Of a DNA stretch of 64,000 bases, positions 35,805 through 43,040 are shown in pieces. The position numbers and the translations under genes were made by a program. The notes beneath the pieces were generated by a model, which was not told the origin of the DNA, did not search any database, and saw nothing but the letters and a program-made list of their open reading frames with translations. The stretch spans positions 62,001 to 126,000 of the forward strand of contig JALONP010000001.1 of the NCBI GenBank assembly GCA_025454875.1, in the 5' to 3' direction. Every line of letters begins with the position of its first letter. Within the stretch, counting starts at the first letter, position 1. This DNA is from Bacteroidia bacterium (GTDB taxonomy: Bacteria; Bacteroidota; Bacteroidia; UKL13-3).

Positions 35805-38084
35805 ATGAAAAAAATTTACCTTATGCTGGCAATTGGCATTACCACTACTGTTGGTGCAATTGCACAATCGGGATGTGTAAAAACACCTTACGACAAAACG
35901 TTTAAAGTTTACAATCCAACCAACAACATTATTCAAAATTCAGATTTTGAAAAGCACCTTCTTCATTGGATTGCTGCTCCTAATACCACAAGGGTATTTA
36001 CAGAGCCAAATCCAAGTGGCCTTTCACCCTACTGTGCAGCTTTAACTTCATGGCGTGTTACGCATGGCGATGCACTTTTATCGCAGCAAGTTCCTGCATT
36101 AACTCCAGGAAGGGCGTACACGTTGTTAGCAACAATTAAGACTAAAAGTGGGAAAAATGCAAAGGCTACGTTGCAAATGCGTTTTAATTATCCTGGTGCA
36201 ATGAGCACCACTATTCCACTTTCAATAACAGCCACGGGTAATTGGCAGGTATTTACTTTAAATTTTACTGCACCAAGTGATCCTAATTTACTACTTACAT
36301 TAGTTGAGGTAAGTTTTTACAGAGGGCAATTTGACACTTTGTACATAAGAGATATGGATCTTAAAAACAACAACTTATTAGAAAACTCAAGTTTCGATCA
36401 AAACTTGGCAGCATGGGAAGTTGATCATACTGACACATCAAGGGCAACGATCGATTCGGGTGGATATTTAAACAACTCTACTAAATGCCTTCGGTTAATT
36501 TCAAAAACCAATTCGCAAGGCGATATTCGGGTAATTCAACAATTACCCTTGTTAACCCAAGGAAATACCTACACCATTTCATGTTATTTGCGCAAAAAGA
36601 ACCCCACGCCTGGCATTAGTGTTACATTGGATGTGCGAATCAATAGTACAAACATTCCCTCTGCTTTTTACAGCGCTACGTTTTACCCAACCACTACATG
36701 GCAACTATACACTTATACCTTTACTGTTCCATTCCAAATGGAGACCATAAGCGAGTGTTTTGCCCGCATTGAATTTTACCGAGGTCAATTGGATACCGTT
36801 TACGCAGATAATATTGAGGTATTAAACCAAAGTCCAGGAGTTATTTATTCTTTTGTAAGTAAACCCAAACCCGAGCCGCCAACAGGTGTATTTACCGAGA
36901 ATTTTTCCGATCCAGTTGGTACGCCCCTTTCTTTTGATAAATGGTTGGTTGTTAAAAAATCGTGGGGAAACTATTATGTAGTTCAAAATAATGGGGTTGT
37001 TCCCGAAAACATTGAGTTAATTAGCGGACAGGGGCTTAGGTTACATGGGCATGGTGATTTGTACTCTGGTAATGTAATGGGTGCTACAACTGATTATGGC
37101 AACGGAAAGCAACGTGTAGGGGCGTGTATTGCTACCAAAGATTATTTTGCTTCGGGCAGGTATGATGTATTTGCTAAACTCACACCTGGAATGATTAATG
37201 CCTTTTGGACCTTTCACTATATAGAAGATGTAAACTTCCAAGGTGGAGCAATTAAGAATACTGAAATTGACTTTGAGTTTCCTGCAAGTCCACCAGGTAA
37301 TCCAAGCGAAATACCATTTTATACTGGCAATAAGCATATCATTGACGATATGAACCTAAATACTTGGGGAGGTTTATGCAATGGTGAAGGTTATCACTCA
37401 TCGTTAAGGCATAGCACACCCGGAACTGATTTATCACAAGGCTTTCACTTATACACCATTGATTGGCATACAGGTGGTAATGGCATACCTCCGAGTTTAA
37501 ATTGGTATGTAGATAACGTGCTTGTAAAACAAGAGCTTGACTCAACCCATGTAGGCTTTAGAGCAGCCCGATTTTGGTTGGGCGTTTGGTATGCCAGTGA
37601 TATTTGGATGAACGGAGGAGATCCTTCTGTGATGCAATATGATGATAAAGCACTTGAAGTAAGTTGGGTGCAAATTACGCCTTACCATGAGCCCAATGAT
37701 GTGTATGAAAACGAAACAAATCCATCAACCGGATATGTTACACCACAGTATCCAAACTACCCTACCTACGCATCTGCACCAGCATCACCAATAAGCGCTA
37801 CTAATGATGTTATGAACAAGTTAGGGCAATATGCCATTGAAATGCATGTTGCCTCTAAGCAAATACAGTTGATATTAGCGGGAACACCCAATGACTATTT
37901 AACCCAAGTAAACATATACAACTTAAATGGTAAGCTGATTAAAACAATAGAATTGAACGATGCACATGTGCAACAAACAACCATTGCACTCAACAACCAG
38001 TATGAGGCAGGTATTTACATTGTGCAAGCCATAAGCAATAAAGGCGTGGTTGGCTGTAAAAAAGTTCCTATACTTCAAGATTAA
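35805..38084 (+). CDS. Secreted GH16-type glycoside hydrolase with two carbohydrate-binding modules and T9SS domain
   Basis: From the ATG at 35805 the protein has 759 residues and a signal peptide (MKKIYLMLAIGITTTVGAIAQ). Two tandem CBM4/9-like modules occupy roughly residues 40-185 and 190-345; each begins with a NLLENSSFDQNLAAWEV-type motif and carries a similar FYRGQLDTVYADNI-type ending. A GH16-like catalytic domain (about 365-650) has the active-site signature EIDFE at residues 487-491, with the expected nucleophile Glu487 and acid/base Glu491. A C-terminal T9SS sorting domain follows. GH16 enzymes cleave beta-1,3 or beta-1,4 glucans and galactans; the substrate here is not known. An earlier TTG at 35757 is rejected. 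Confidence 0.85.
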   Translation: MKKIYLMLAIGITTTVGAIAQSGCVKTPYDKTFKVYNPTNNIIQNSDFEKHLLHWIAAPNTTRVFTEPNPSGLSPYCAALTSWRVTHGDALLSQQVPALTPGRAYTLLATIKTKSGKNAKATLQMRFNYPGAMSTTIPLSITATGNWQVFTLNFTAPSDPNLLLTLVEVSFYRGQFDTLYIRDMDLKNNNLLENSSFDQNLAAWEVDHTDTSRATIDSGGYLNNSTKCLRLISKTNSQGDIRVIQQLPLLTQGNTYTISCYLRKKNPTPGISVTLDVRINSTNIPSAFYSATFYPTTTWQLYTYTFTVPFQMETISECFARIEFYRGQLDTVYADNIEVLNQSPGVIYSFVSKPKPEPPTGVFTENFSDPVGTPLSFDKWLVVKKSWGNYYVVQNNGVVPENIELISGQGLRLHGHGDLYSGNVMGATTDYGNGKQRVGACIATKDYFASGRYDVFAKLTPGMINAFWTFHYIEDVNFQGGAIKNTEIDFEFPASPPGNPSEIPFYTGNKHIIDDMNLNTWGGLCNGEGYHSSLRHSTPGTDLSQGFHLYTIDWHTGGNGIPPSLNWYVDNVLVKQELDSTHVGFRAARFWLGVWYASDIWMNGGDPSVMQYDDKALEVSWVQITPYHEPNDVYENETNPSTGYVTPQYPNYPTYASAPASPISATNDVMNKLGQYAIEMHVASKQIQLILAGTPNDYLTQVNIYNLNGKLIKTIELNDAHVQQTTIALNNQYEAGIYIVQAISNKGVVGCKKVPILQD

Positions 38085-38103
38085 TAAGCGCTCAATCTAT
38101 TTT

Positions 38104-38137
38104 AAAAAGGCAACTGGCTTAGGCTGGTTGCCTTTTT
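38104..38137 (+). terminator. Terminator-like hairpin after the GH16 gene
   Basis: AAAAAGGCAAC (38104-38114) pairs with GTTGCCTTTTT (38127-38137) around a 12-base loop, followed by more T. It lies 19 bp after the stop. An almost identical hairpin recurs at 39050-39080 inside the cassette array as part of a duplicated block. Confidence 0.8.
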
Positions 38138-38180
38138 TTGTATTAGTAAGATGCAAACTTAATTGGCTTTGTACTGCAGA

Positions 38181-38322
38181 CGATAAGATTTTGGCGACCT
38201 TTCTCCTGATAGGTATTGGAAGGCGGGACGAAAATCTGTCAAGCCAAGATAACTAAAAATGCGAAACGAAATATTGAATTTTAGTAAGTTAACGACAATG
38301 GCGCAAGGCCGCTGTTATAGAC
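38181..38322 (-). other. Degenerate attC-like site ending the array
   Basis: Read on the minus strand, R'' GTCTATAAC (38322-38314) and the following CAGCGGCCTTGCGCCATTG resemble the site at 39124-39268. The R' position now reads CTTATCG (38187-38181) where the other site has GTTAGTG, so the invariant GTT core is lost. It belongs to a block (38104-38324) that is an imperfect duplicate of 39048-39273. It is probably inactive for recombination and marks the far end of the array. Confidence 0.5.
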
Positions 38323-38331
38323 CGTAATATC

Positions 38332-38769
38332 TTACGAAAGATTGTCGATATCGTCCAAGTCTCTGAGCCGACCAGATTCTTTTTTGTTTTTTAGTAGGTC
38401 GTTGTAGCCAATAAAGTCTACGAGAAGACCTTCGATTTCAACCTGGGTCTTATTCTGATAACATTCACTGAATGTTACTCCGTCTATTTGTGTCAGTAGG
38501 TCAATTCTTAGTGGAGGATATCCTAATTGAATAATATTCCCTTCTTTAGTGAAGTCGTCTTGTTTTAATCCATAAGAAGCGAAACCAAATTCATTCACAC
38601 AAGCTAAAATTCTGTCCGCATTCTCTTGAGTAGGGTTCAACCAAATATTTAGGTCTCCCGTGTAGCGCGGGTGTCCATGAATACCAACAGCATAACCACC
38701 CACAATTAGATATTCTGCCTTATGATTGATTAATAATTCTACAAACTCTTTGAAGTCTTGGCTGAACAC
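38332..38769 (-). CDS. Nucleotidyltransferase-fold protein (MNT/AbiEii-like)
   Basis: A 145-residue protein with the nucleotidyltransferase signature GGYAVGIHGHPRYTGDLNIWL (residues 24-44). The usual metal-binding Asp-x-Asp here reads Asp39-Leu-Asn41, so the second carboxylate is changed. It begins with a GTG that lies inside the preceding 60-residue gene (50-bp overlap); the N-terminus MFSQDFKEFVELL fits what I recall of related proteins. With the small upstream gene it resembles a two-gene toxin-antitoxin-like module and fills one cassette. Confidence 0.7.
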   Translation of the reverse strand: MFSQDFKEFVELLINHKAEYLIVGGYAVGIHGHPRYTGDLNIWLNPTQENADRILACVNEFGFASYGLKQDDFTKEGNIIQLGYPPLRIDLLTQIDGVTFSECYQNKTQVEIEGLLVDFIGYNDLLKNKKESGRLRDLDDIDNLS

Positions 38770-38902
38770 CTTTCTTTAAGCTAAAATATTGTTGTCTGAG
38801 AATTTCAATCGTGTCTAAACGTTCTGAAAGGCTTCGAGTCGACCAATATGCAAAGTCTGACGAGCGGTCTTTCAAGTTGGTTATTTTGAGAACTTTCTCC
38901 AT
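38720..38902 (-). CDS. Small partner protein of the nucleotidyltransferase
   Basis: A 60-residue protein (MEKVLKITNLKDRSSDFAYW, then SERLDTIEILRQQYF and RLQRVCRIIN). It resembles a family of about 60-residue proteins with the pattern SxxERLdxlexLRxqY...RlqRVyrii that I recall as encoded just upstream of such nucleotidyltransferases. It overlaps the downstream gene by 50 bp, which suggests coupled translation. A role as antitoxin or cofactor is inference. Confidence 0.6.
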   Translation of the reverse strand: MEKVLKITNLKDRSSDFAYWSTRSLSERLDTIEILRQQYFSLKKGVQPRLQRVCRIINQS

Positions 38903-38940
38903 GATTCGAATATAATTCTTTTTTGCGACTGTTCAATTAT

Positions 38941-39097
38941 GTCCTATCACTAACAGCTTACCGTAATAGTTACAATATTAAAACTTTATGGGCTTTGTAT
39001 CCTTACTAAGCTGAATAATTACATTGCTACAACACTAAGTACATTTTTCAAAAGGCAACTGGCTTAGGCTGGTTGCTTTTTTGTATTCGTTAGATGT
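38941..39097 (-). other. attC-like site of an ORF-less micro-cassette
   Basis: On the minus strand R'' is ACATCTAAC (39097-39089) and the right end reads GGTAAGCTGTTA followed by the next unit's start GTGATAGGAC (38950-38941). The stretch 38948-39037 is nearly the same as 40563-40650 in the site downstream of the membrane-protein pair. The unit between 39130 and 38950 has no ORF, only this site and a copy of the GGCAAC/GTTGC hairpin (39050-39075). The match of R'' to the unit's own start (GTTAGTGTT) needs a one-base insertion. Confidence 0.45.
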
Positions 39098-39123
39098 GCA
39101 CTTAATTGGTTTTGTAAGATAAA

Positions 39124-39268
39124 CACTAACGTTTGGCCGCTTGGTGCTATTGCCTCCCGAAACATCGGGATACGGAAAGTTAATTTGTTATGCTGTGATA
39201 AAAAAAGAGAAACGAAATATTTAATTTTAGCAAGTTAACGGCAATTGCGCAAGATTGCTGTTATAGGC
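39124..39268 (-). other. attC-like site downstream of the VapBC-like cassette
   Basis: On the minus strand: R'' GCCTATAAC (39268-39260), spacer, L'' CTTGCGCAATTGCC, a variable loop region, L' GGCAATAGCACCAAG, spacer, R' GTTAGTG (39130-39124). L'' and L' pair over CTTG/CAAG and ATTGCC/GGCAAT with small interruptions, the classic attC layout. Total 145 bp. R'' matches this cassette's own start (TTATAGGC at 40019-40012) and not the following R', as expected for an integrated cassette. Confidence 0.65.
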
Positions 39269-39280
39269 TGGCGGATTAGT

Positions 39281-39694
39281 CTAGTTGGGAATAGCAATAA
39301 AGGTCTCCGGTGTCATCACCTTTATTGTTGCTTTTTTATAGTCTTTGATGTTTCTGGTAACGATTGTTGTCAAATTGTTTTCTATTGCGCAAGAATATTG
39401 AATTGCGTCTTCAAAGTCATTGAAATCTGATGCTACAGCTAAATCTATTGTCTTGCTGTCAACAGGCAGTACATTCACAATTGTTTTGAACTGCCCAATA
39501 ATTTGTCTAGAATGCGCTGTTGAGTATTGTGAGCGTAAAACGTAATCAATGTTGGCAAAAGATAAAGAGGAGACATAAATTTTAATTTTACCGGAGTCAG
39601 CAAGCGAGAATAAAATTTCTGCTGCTTTGTTAAATGGCTTTCGTCCCGATAGCAAGTCTAAACATACATCGGTGTCAACAAATACTTTGGTCAT
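39281..39694 (-). CDS. PIN-domain toxin (VapC-like)
   Basis: From the ATG at 39694 the protein has 137 residues, the size of PIN-domain ribonuclease toxins. It begins with the first acidic motif FVDTDVCLDLL (Asp7, Asp9) and later has DFNDFEDAIQYSCA, which contains the central acidic residues, and VTRNIKDYK near the C-terminus. The antitoxin stop lies just 1 bp upstream. A longer reading from 39766 would overlap the antitoxin gene by 71 bp and lacks a PIN-like N-terminus. Confidence 0.88.
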   Translation of the reverse strand: MTKVFVDTDVCLDLLSGRKPFNKAAEILFSLADSGKIKIYVSSLSFANIDYVLRSQYSTAHSRQIIGQFKTIVNVLPVDSKTIDLAVASDFNDFEDAIQYSCAIENNLTTIVTRNIKDYKKATIKVMTPETFIAIPN

Positions 39695-39695
39695 C

Positions 39696-39941
39696 CTATT
39701 TGGCGTATTTGTTTGATAGATGTTTTTTGTAGTCTTTTTTGTAGTCAACGTTTTTAGGTAGCTCAACTACTCCGGATAAACTTTTTACCAATGGAGTCAC
39801 ATCTTGAGAGTCTTGTGGGTTTACAAGTAATCCAAGATATGATTCTATTAATTTTGAAAGGCTGGTATTTTTCTTTTTGGCATAAGTCTTTGCCTTTTCA
39901 ATTACAGAATTGTCCAGCTTTAAAGTAAGTTTGGTGTTCAT
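39696..39941 (-). CDS. Antitoxin of the PIN-domain pair (DUF6364-like)
   Basis: An 81-residue protein beginning MNTKLTLKLDNSVIEKAKTY, with KKNTSLSKLIESYL, a ribbon-helix-helix pattern. The C-terminal half is mixed charge (VVELPKNVDYKKDYKKH), the likely toxin-binding tail. Antitoxin-first order and the 1-bp spacing to the PIN gene support a type II module. Both genes lie inside one cassette bounded by attC-like sites. Such modules are common in integron arrays, where they are thought to stabilise the array. Confidence 0.85.
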   Translation of the reverse strand: MNTKLTLKLDNSVIEKAKTYAKKKNTSLSKLIESYLGLLVNPQDSQDVTPLVKSLSGVVELPKNVDYKKDYKKHLSNKYAK

Positions 39942-40011
39942 GTCAATTTATTATACGTACAAACATAAACAACTTATACGTAAGAATCAAATGGTTATCG
40001 ACAGGCCGCTT

Positions 40012-40086
40012 GCCTATAATGTTTTGTAGCCTTACGCTGTTGCCTCCCGATAGCTATCGGGATGACGGAAAACCGCTGTTAGCGGG
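40012..40086 (-). other. attC-like site downstream of the lipoprotein cassette
   Basis: On the minus strand: R'' CCCGCTAAC (40086-40078), then a stem that includes the perfect 16-bp palindrome CCCGATAGCTATCGGG (40046-40061), and an R' position reading ATTATAGGC (40020-40012), where the invariant G is replaced by A. At 75 bp it is the shortest site in the array. R'' matches the lipoprotein cassette's own start GTTAGCGGC (40565-40557) at 8 of 9 positions. Confidence 0.6.
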
Positions 40087-40118
40087 TGGCTTCCTCATCG
40101 TTAGCATTGTTAATTGAG

Positions 40119-40550
40119 TTATTTTAAGTAGTCCTCCAAGTTAACCGAAACATACTGAGCACTTTTGTAATTGTAGTCAGCAAGATTTAGTTCTAAAGTA
40201 TAATAAAGGTGTTTTTCGTGCAGTATAAACGGGTCGCCCTTGTTAGCCTGAAGCTTAAAGTGTTGTCCATTTATATAGAAATGATGATTGAATCCTCGTG
40301 TCACAAGGTTTAATATTCCATTGTCCATTCCTGTGTGTTCGTGTTTGAAGTCTACAGAATTGTCTGTGGTAATTACATGATACTCGAAAATTGTGTCCAC
40401 CTTTTGTAGGTGATTTTGATAAATTGTCTTTACTTTTTCTGGCAAAGAGTCGAACGGAAGATGTTGCCTTTCAATATTGTCAATATCTTTCGTGCCACAA
40501 GCCGAAATGAGAATTGTCGTGCATAAAATGAATATGGTTAGTCTGCTCAT
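40119..40550 (-). CDS. Hypothetical lipoprotein (cassette-borne)
   Basis: A 143-residue protein with a lipoprotein signal (MSRLTIFILCTTILISAC, lipobox ISAC). The mature domain is rich in His, Tyr and Asp (FKHEHTGMDNG, FNHHFYINGQHFKL) and I recognise no family. It is the only gene in a cassette of about 545 bp, starting 15 bp inside the cassette boundary, as is usual for promoterless cassette genes. Confidence 0.6.
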   Translation of the reverse strand: MSRLTIFILCTTILISACGTKDIDNIERQHLPFDSLPEKVKTIYQNHLQKVDTIFEYHVITTDNSVDFKHEHTGMDNGILNLVTRGFNHHFYINGQHFKLQANKGDPFILHEKHLYYTLELNLADYNYKSAQYVSVNLEDYLK

Positions 40551-40557
40551 AAGCTTG

Positions 40558-40689
40558 CCGCTAACTAACGGCTTACCGTAATAGTTACAATATTAAAACT
40601 TTATGGGATTTGTATCCTTACTAAACTGAATAATTCCATTGCTACAACACTTTACTAGCGCCAATTGCCCCCAAGCAAATGTTAGCGGT
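40558..40689 (-). other. attC-like site downstream of the membrane-protein cassette
   Basis: On the minus strand: R'' ACCGCTAAC (40689-40681), L'' containing GCTTG, a long imperfect stem, L' GGTAAGC, then CGTTA and R' GTTAGCGG (40565-40558). About 132 bp. The stretch 40563-40650 is close to identical to 38948-39037. R'' matches the cassette's own start (GTTAGCTGT at 41354-41346) at 8 of 9 positions. Confidence 0.65.
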
Positions 40690-40701
40690 AGTGCTGTTGT
40701 C

Positions 40702-41013
40702 TTAACCCAATAGATGACCGTCCCAAGGTAATTCTGGCCCACGATAAATTGTCAGCATAAGAATTGTATAAACGCAAGATGCTATTAACACTGTCATGAG
40801 AATTAGTGCCAAAAGTTTTCTTGTTTTAAAGTCAATTTTTCTTGTTTTCCAGAATGCAACTGTTGTGAAGACAATCCAGAGAATAATTGCGTACAGGTAT
40901 ACATAATCACCAAGACCAAGTCCAAATGTCACCCACCCTTTGTCCATTTCATAGAGTACCCATGCAAAGAATATGTAAGTCAATATAAATGTAGCCTTAA
41001 TAGATGTATTCAT
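40702..41013 (-). CDS. Small membrane protein (cassette-borne)
   Basis: A 103-residue protein with three or four hydrophobic helices (ATFILTYIFFAWVLY, YLYAIILWIVFTTVAFW, LLALILMTVLIASCVYTILML). No family is recognised. It follows the 106-residue membrane protein gene by 10 bp with no attC site between them, so both genes travel in one cassette and are probably expressed together. Confidence 0.55.
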   Translation of the reverse strand: MNTSIKATFILTYIFFAWVLYEMDKGWVTFGLGLGDYVYLYAIILWIVFTTVAFWKTRKIDFKTRKLLALILMTVLIASCVYTILMLTIYRGPELPWDGHLLG

Positions 41014-41023
41014 GTCAATCGCC

Positions 41024-41344
41024 TTAATTATACAGAAAGATTAGTCCGCAAACAGATGAGCCAACTCCTAAAGCAAATATCAGAAAGGTCTGCAAAATAT
41101 GTGATAAAGTTTTAAGCTCTTGCTGTCTGTATAATCTCCTTGTCCAGAGAGCAAGTAACGCATAGAATAATGTAACAAGTATAAATCCTAAAGCGAAAAG
41201 CGTGTCAGCTATTTCAGCTCCACCTAAAGAAGCAATGTTATAGAGATACTTCGCCCAAACGGTCAATATAAAGAGTCCACATAGGGCTAAGTAGAAGAAC
41301 AATATTTTTAAAGCTGTCCTTAGTTTCATTGTGACTATTTGCAT
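41024..41344 (-). CDS. Small membrane protein (cassette-borne)
   Basis: A 106-residue protein with about four hydrophobic segments (ILFFYLALCGLFILTVWAKYL, ADTLFALGFILVTLFYALLALW, ILQTFLIFALGVGSSVCGLIF). The ATG at 41344 lies 9 bp inside the cassette boundary; a second ATG at 41329 (MKLRTALK) is equally possible. No family is recognised. It pairs with the membrane protein gene 10 bp downstream. Confidence 0.55.
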   Translation of the reverse strand: MQIVTMKLRTALKILFFYLALCGLFILTVWAKYLYNIASLGGAEIADTLFALGFILVTLFYALLALWTRRLYRQQELKTLSHILQTFLIFALGVGSSVCGLIFLYN

Positions 41345-41348
41345 TACA

Positions 41349-41481
41349 GCTAACGGTTTGCCGCTTGCCGCAGTGGGGGATTTCGGAGCACTTCACTGTC
41401 AACCAAGCACAAATGTTGATAGAAGCACTGCACTTGATTTAACCACTTCAGCCCCCATTGCGGCAAACGGCTGTTGGCGGT
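41349..41481 (-). other. attC-like site downstream of the DUF262 cassette
   Basis: The clearest site of the array. On the minus strand: R'' ACCGCCAAC (41481-41473), spacer AGCCG, L'' TTTGCCGC (41467-41460), a loop region with additional pairing (GAAGTG/CACTTC, GGGGG/CCCCC), L' GCGGCAAA (41364-41357), spacer CC, R' GTTAGC (41354-41349). L'' and L' are perfectly complementary over 8 bp, and the unequal spacers (5 and 2) fit the unpaired central spacer of attC. R'' is a 9/9 match to the cassette's own start at 43087-43079. Confidence 0.75.
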
Positions 41482-41489
41482 AGTTTTTC

Positions 41490-43040
41490 TCAGTTTTTCA
41501 ATGTCGTGTTGCAAAATGGATGAGTTATTTGTCCGTTATCAATTGTTCCTAGTCCACCGTCTTGTTTTCTTTCAATATGGTCAATTGAAATTGAATTTCT
41601 ATGAATGTAACCACCACATATTTTACATTTTGGAGCATTAGCGAGTGCTTCTTTTATGTAAACAGCCGATTTTCTTTCAGTTGAAAATTTGTTAGTCGTT
41701 ATTTCATTTTGTTCTACAGTCAATGTGAGATAATTGAACTTACTTGTTTTTATCAGTTGTGTAATAACTTCGTTTTCATTTACTCCCTTTTGAAGAAGCT
41801 CAATTATTGCAAAATAAAAATCCTTAATCTGACTGTAGCTTGCTATCGCACTTCTGTATTTCCTATTTATCTGTTGAATTAGTGGGTCATTTTGCAATAA
41901 GATATTTTCAAATTGCGGTCTTACTAGACTGAACTCCTTTAGTTTATTCTTTTCTTCAAGCTCTTTTACAAATGCAAGTGTTGCATAAAATGAAGCGACC
42001 TTATGTCTGCCGTCTTGCGAGTAGAAATAAACAACTGGGTGGAGACCTAAAGAAGAAGGATGATTGTTGTTTATTCGCCAAGCAATTCGTCTTGTCTGCT
42101 TTAATATATTAACGGTTTCGTCACCTGTTAAATCATCTTCTAAACTCTCTTTAAAGTCCGTTGGAATATTGTTTACTATGTTTATAAACTCAAGAATCAA
42201 TGGCAATGTTTGTGCAGAATAGTTTTTACCGCCTACTGGTATGTCCAATGTTTTAATTGGCGTTTCGAGTTTTGGAGCAAAAAGAACTGAGTTGATTTCT
42301 TTTGCTAGTTCTTGGATTGTTATCTGATTCCCTTTTGAAAAGTTGGACCAATACTTGTGTCCTTTACCACTTCGAATAATAGCTCTTGCAGCAATACAGT
42401 TAGGTTTTTTTCTCGCTTCTAACAAAACCAATTCAGTCTTGTCAATAGGTGCTGCTTGCTGGTTTATTTTAAAAAATGAATTTTCTGCCTTATTTGCACC
42501 ACCATCAACCCATTGTAACTGAATTGCTAATGCTGCAAGGTTCTTAGCTTTTCTCTGAATTTCAGGTGATACTTTTTCAGGATTAGTTAATGCTAATTTG
42601 AAGTCAGAATAAGAGCCAATTCTTTTCCGAATTAGTTTACGGGTTTCTTCTGCAATATCAATTTGTTCATCAGGAATAATACCGTCATAAAATTGTTTTG
42701 AAATTGGTCCATCTCCATAGTCGTCATTTATCCAAGCAGCCAAAGAACTAAGTCTGTGTGAACCGTCAATTACAAACAAGTAACCACCGGTGCTTCTCCA
42801 CAAAATAATTGCGGGGATAAGGTCTCCATCTAGAAAGCTATCAATAAAGTCAGCAATTTTTTTGCTGTCCCATTCATTTGTCTCTCTTTGAAAGTCTGGC
42901 TTACGAACATTAGAAAAAAAGAATGAGTCTGATTTTATGTCTTCAATTGAAAGTGTTTCTTTCTTTTTTCCTGGAGTTGCGTTTTCTTCAACTTCAAAGT
43001 CTTCTCTTGGTATTATTGCGTCTAGGTTAACCTTTGCCAT
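41490..43040 (-). CDS. DUF262 (ParB-like) protein with C-terminal HNH nuclease motif
   Basis: A 516-residue protein. The N-terminal DUF262/GmrS-like domain has KPDFQRETNEWDSKKIADFIDSFL and the nucleotide-binding-type motif DGSHRLSSL (residues 92-100; the family usually has DGQQRLTSL). The C-terminus holds an HNH-like zinc site: Cys472-x2-Cys475, Asp487-His488, Asn502, His507 and Cys510. DUF262-HNH proteins are related to modification-dependent (type IV) restriction systems, so a role in defence is plausible but inferred. It occupies a whole cassette of about 1.73 kb. Confidence 0.8.
   Translation of the reverse strand: MAKVNLDAIIPREDFEVEENATPGKKKETLSIEDIKSDSFFFSNVRKPDFQRETNEWDSKKIADFIDSFLDGDLIPAIILWRSTGGYLFVIDGSHRLSSLAAWINDDYGDGPISKQFYDGIIPDEQIDIAEETRKLIRKRIGSYSDFKLALTNPEKVSPEIQRKAKNLAALAIQLQWVDGGANKAENSFFKINQQAAPIDKTELVLLEARKKPNCIAARAIIRSGKGHKYWSNFSKGNQITIQELAKEINSVLFAPKLETPIKTLDIPVGGKNYSAQTLPLILEFINIVNNIPTDFKESLEDDLTGDETVNILKQTRRIAWRINNNHPSSLGLHPVVYFYSQDGRHKVASFYATLAFVKELEEKNKLKEFSLVRPQFENILLQNDPLIQQINRKYRSAIASYSQIKDFYFAIIELLQKGVNENEVITQLIKTSKFNYLTLTVEQNEITTNKFSTERKSAVYIKEALANAPKCKICGGYIHRNSISIDHIERKQDGGLGTIDNGQITHPFCNTTLKN

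Noticed and set aside
39281-39766. Longer PIN protein starting at 39766
   Set aside because: The extra 24 residues (MSYLKTLTTKKTTKNIYQTNTPNR) are out-of-frame antitoxin sequence; the ATG at 39694 gives the normal PIN start right after the antitoxin stop.
40046-40061. CCCGATAGCTATCGGG palindrome as a terminator
   Set aside because: No T run follows on either strand. It forms the inner stem of an attC-like site, and a related interrupted version lies in the neighbouring site at 39166-39180.
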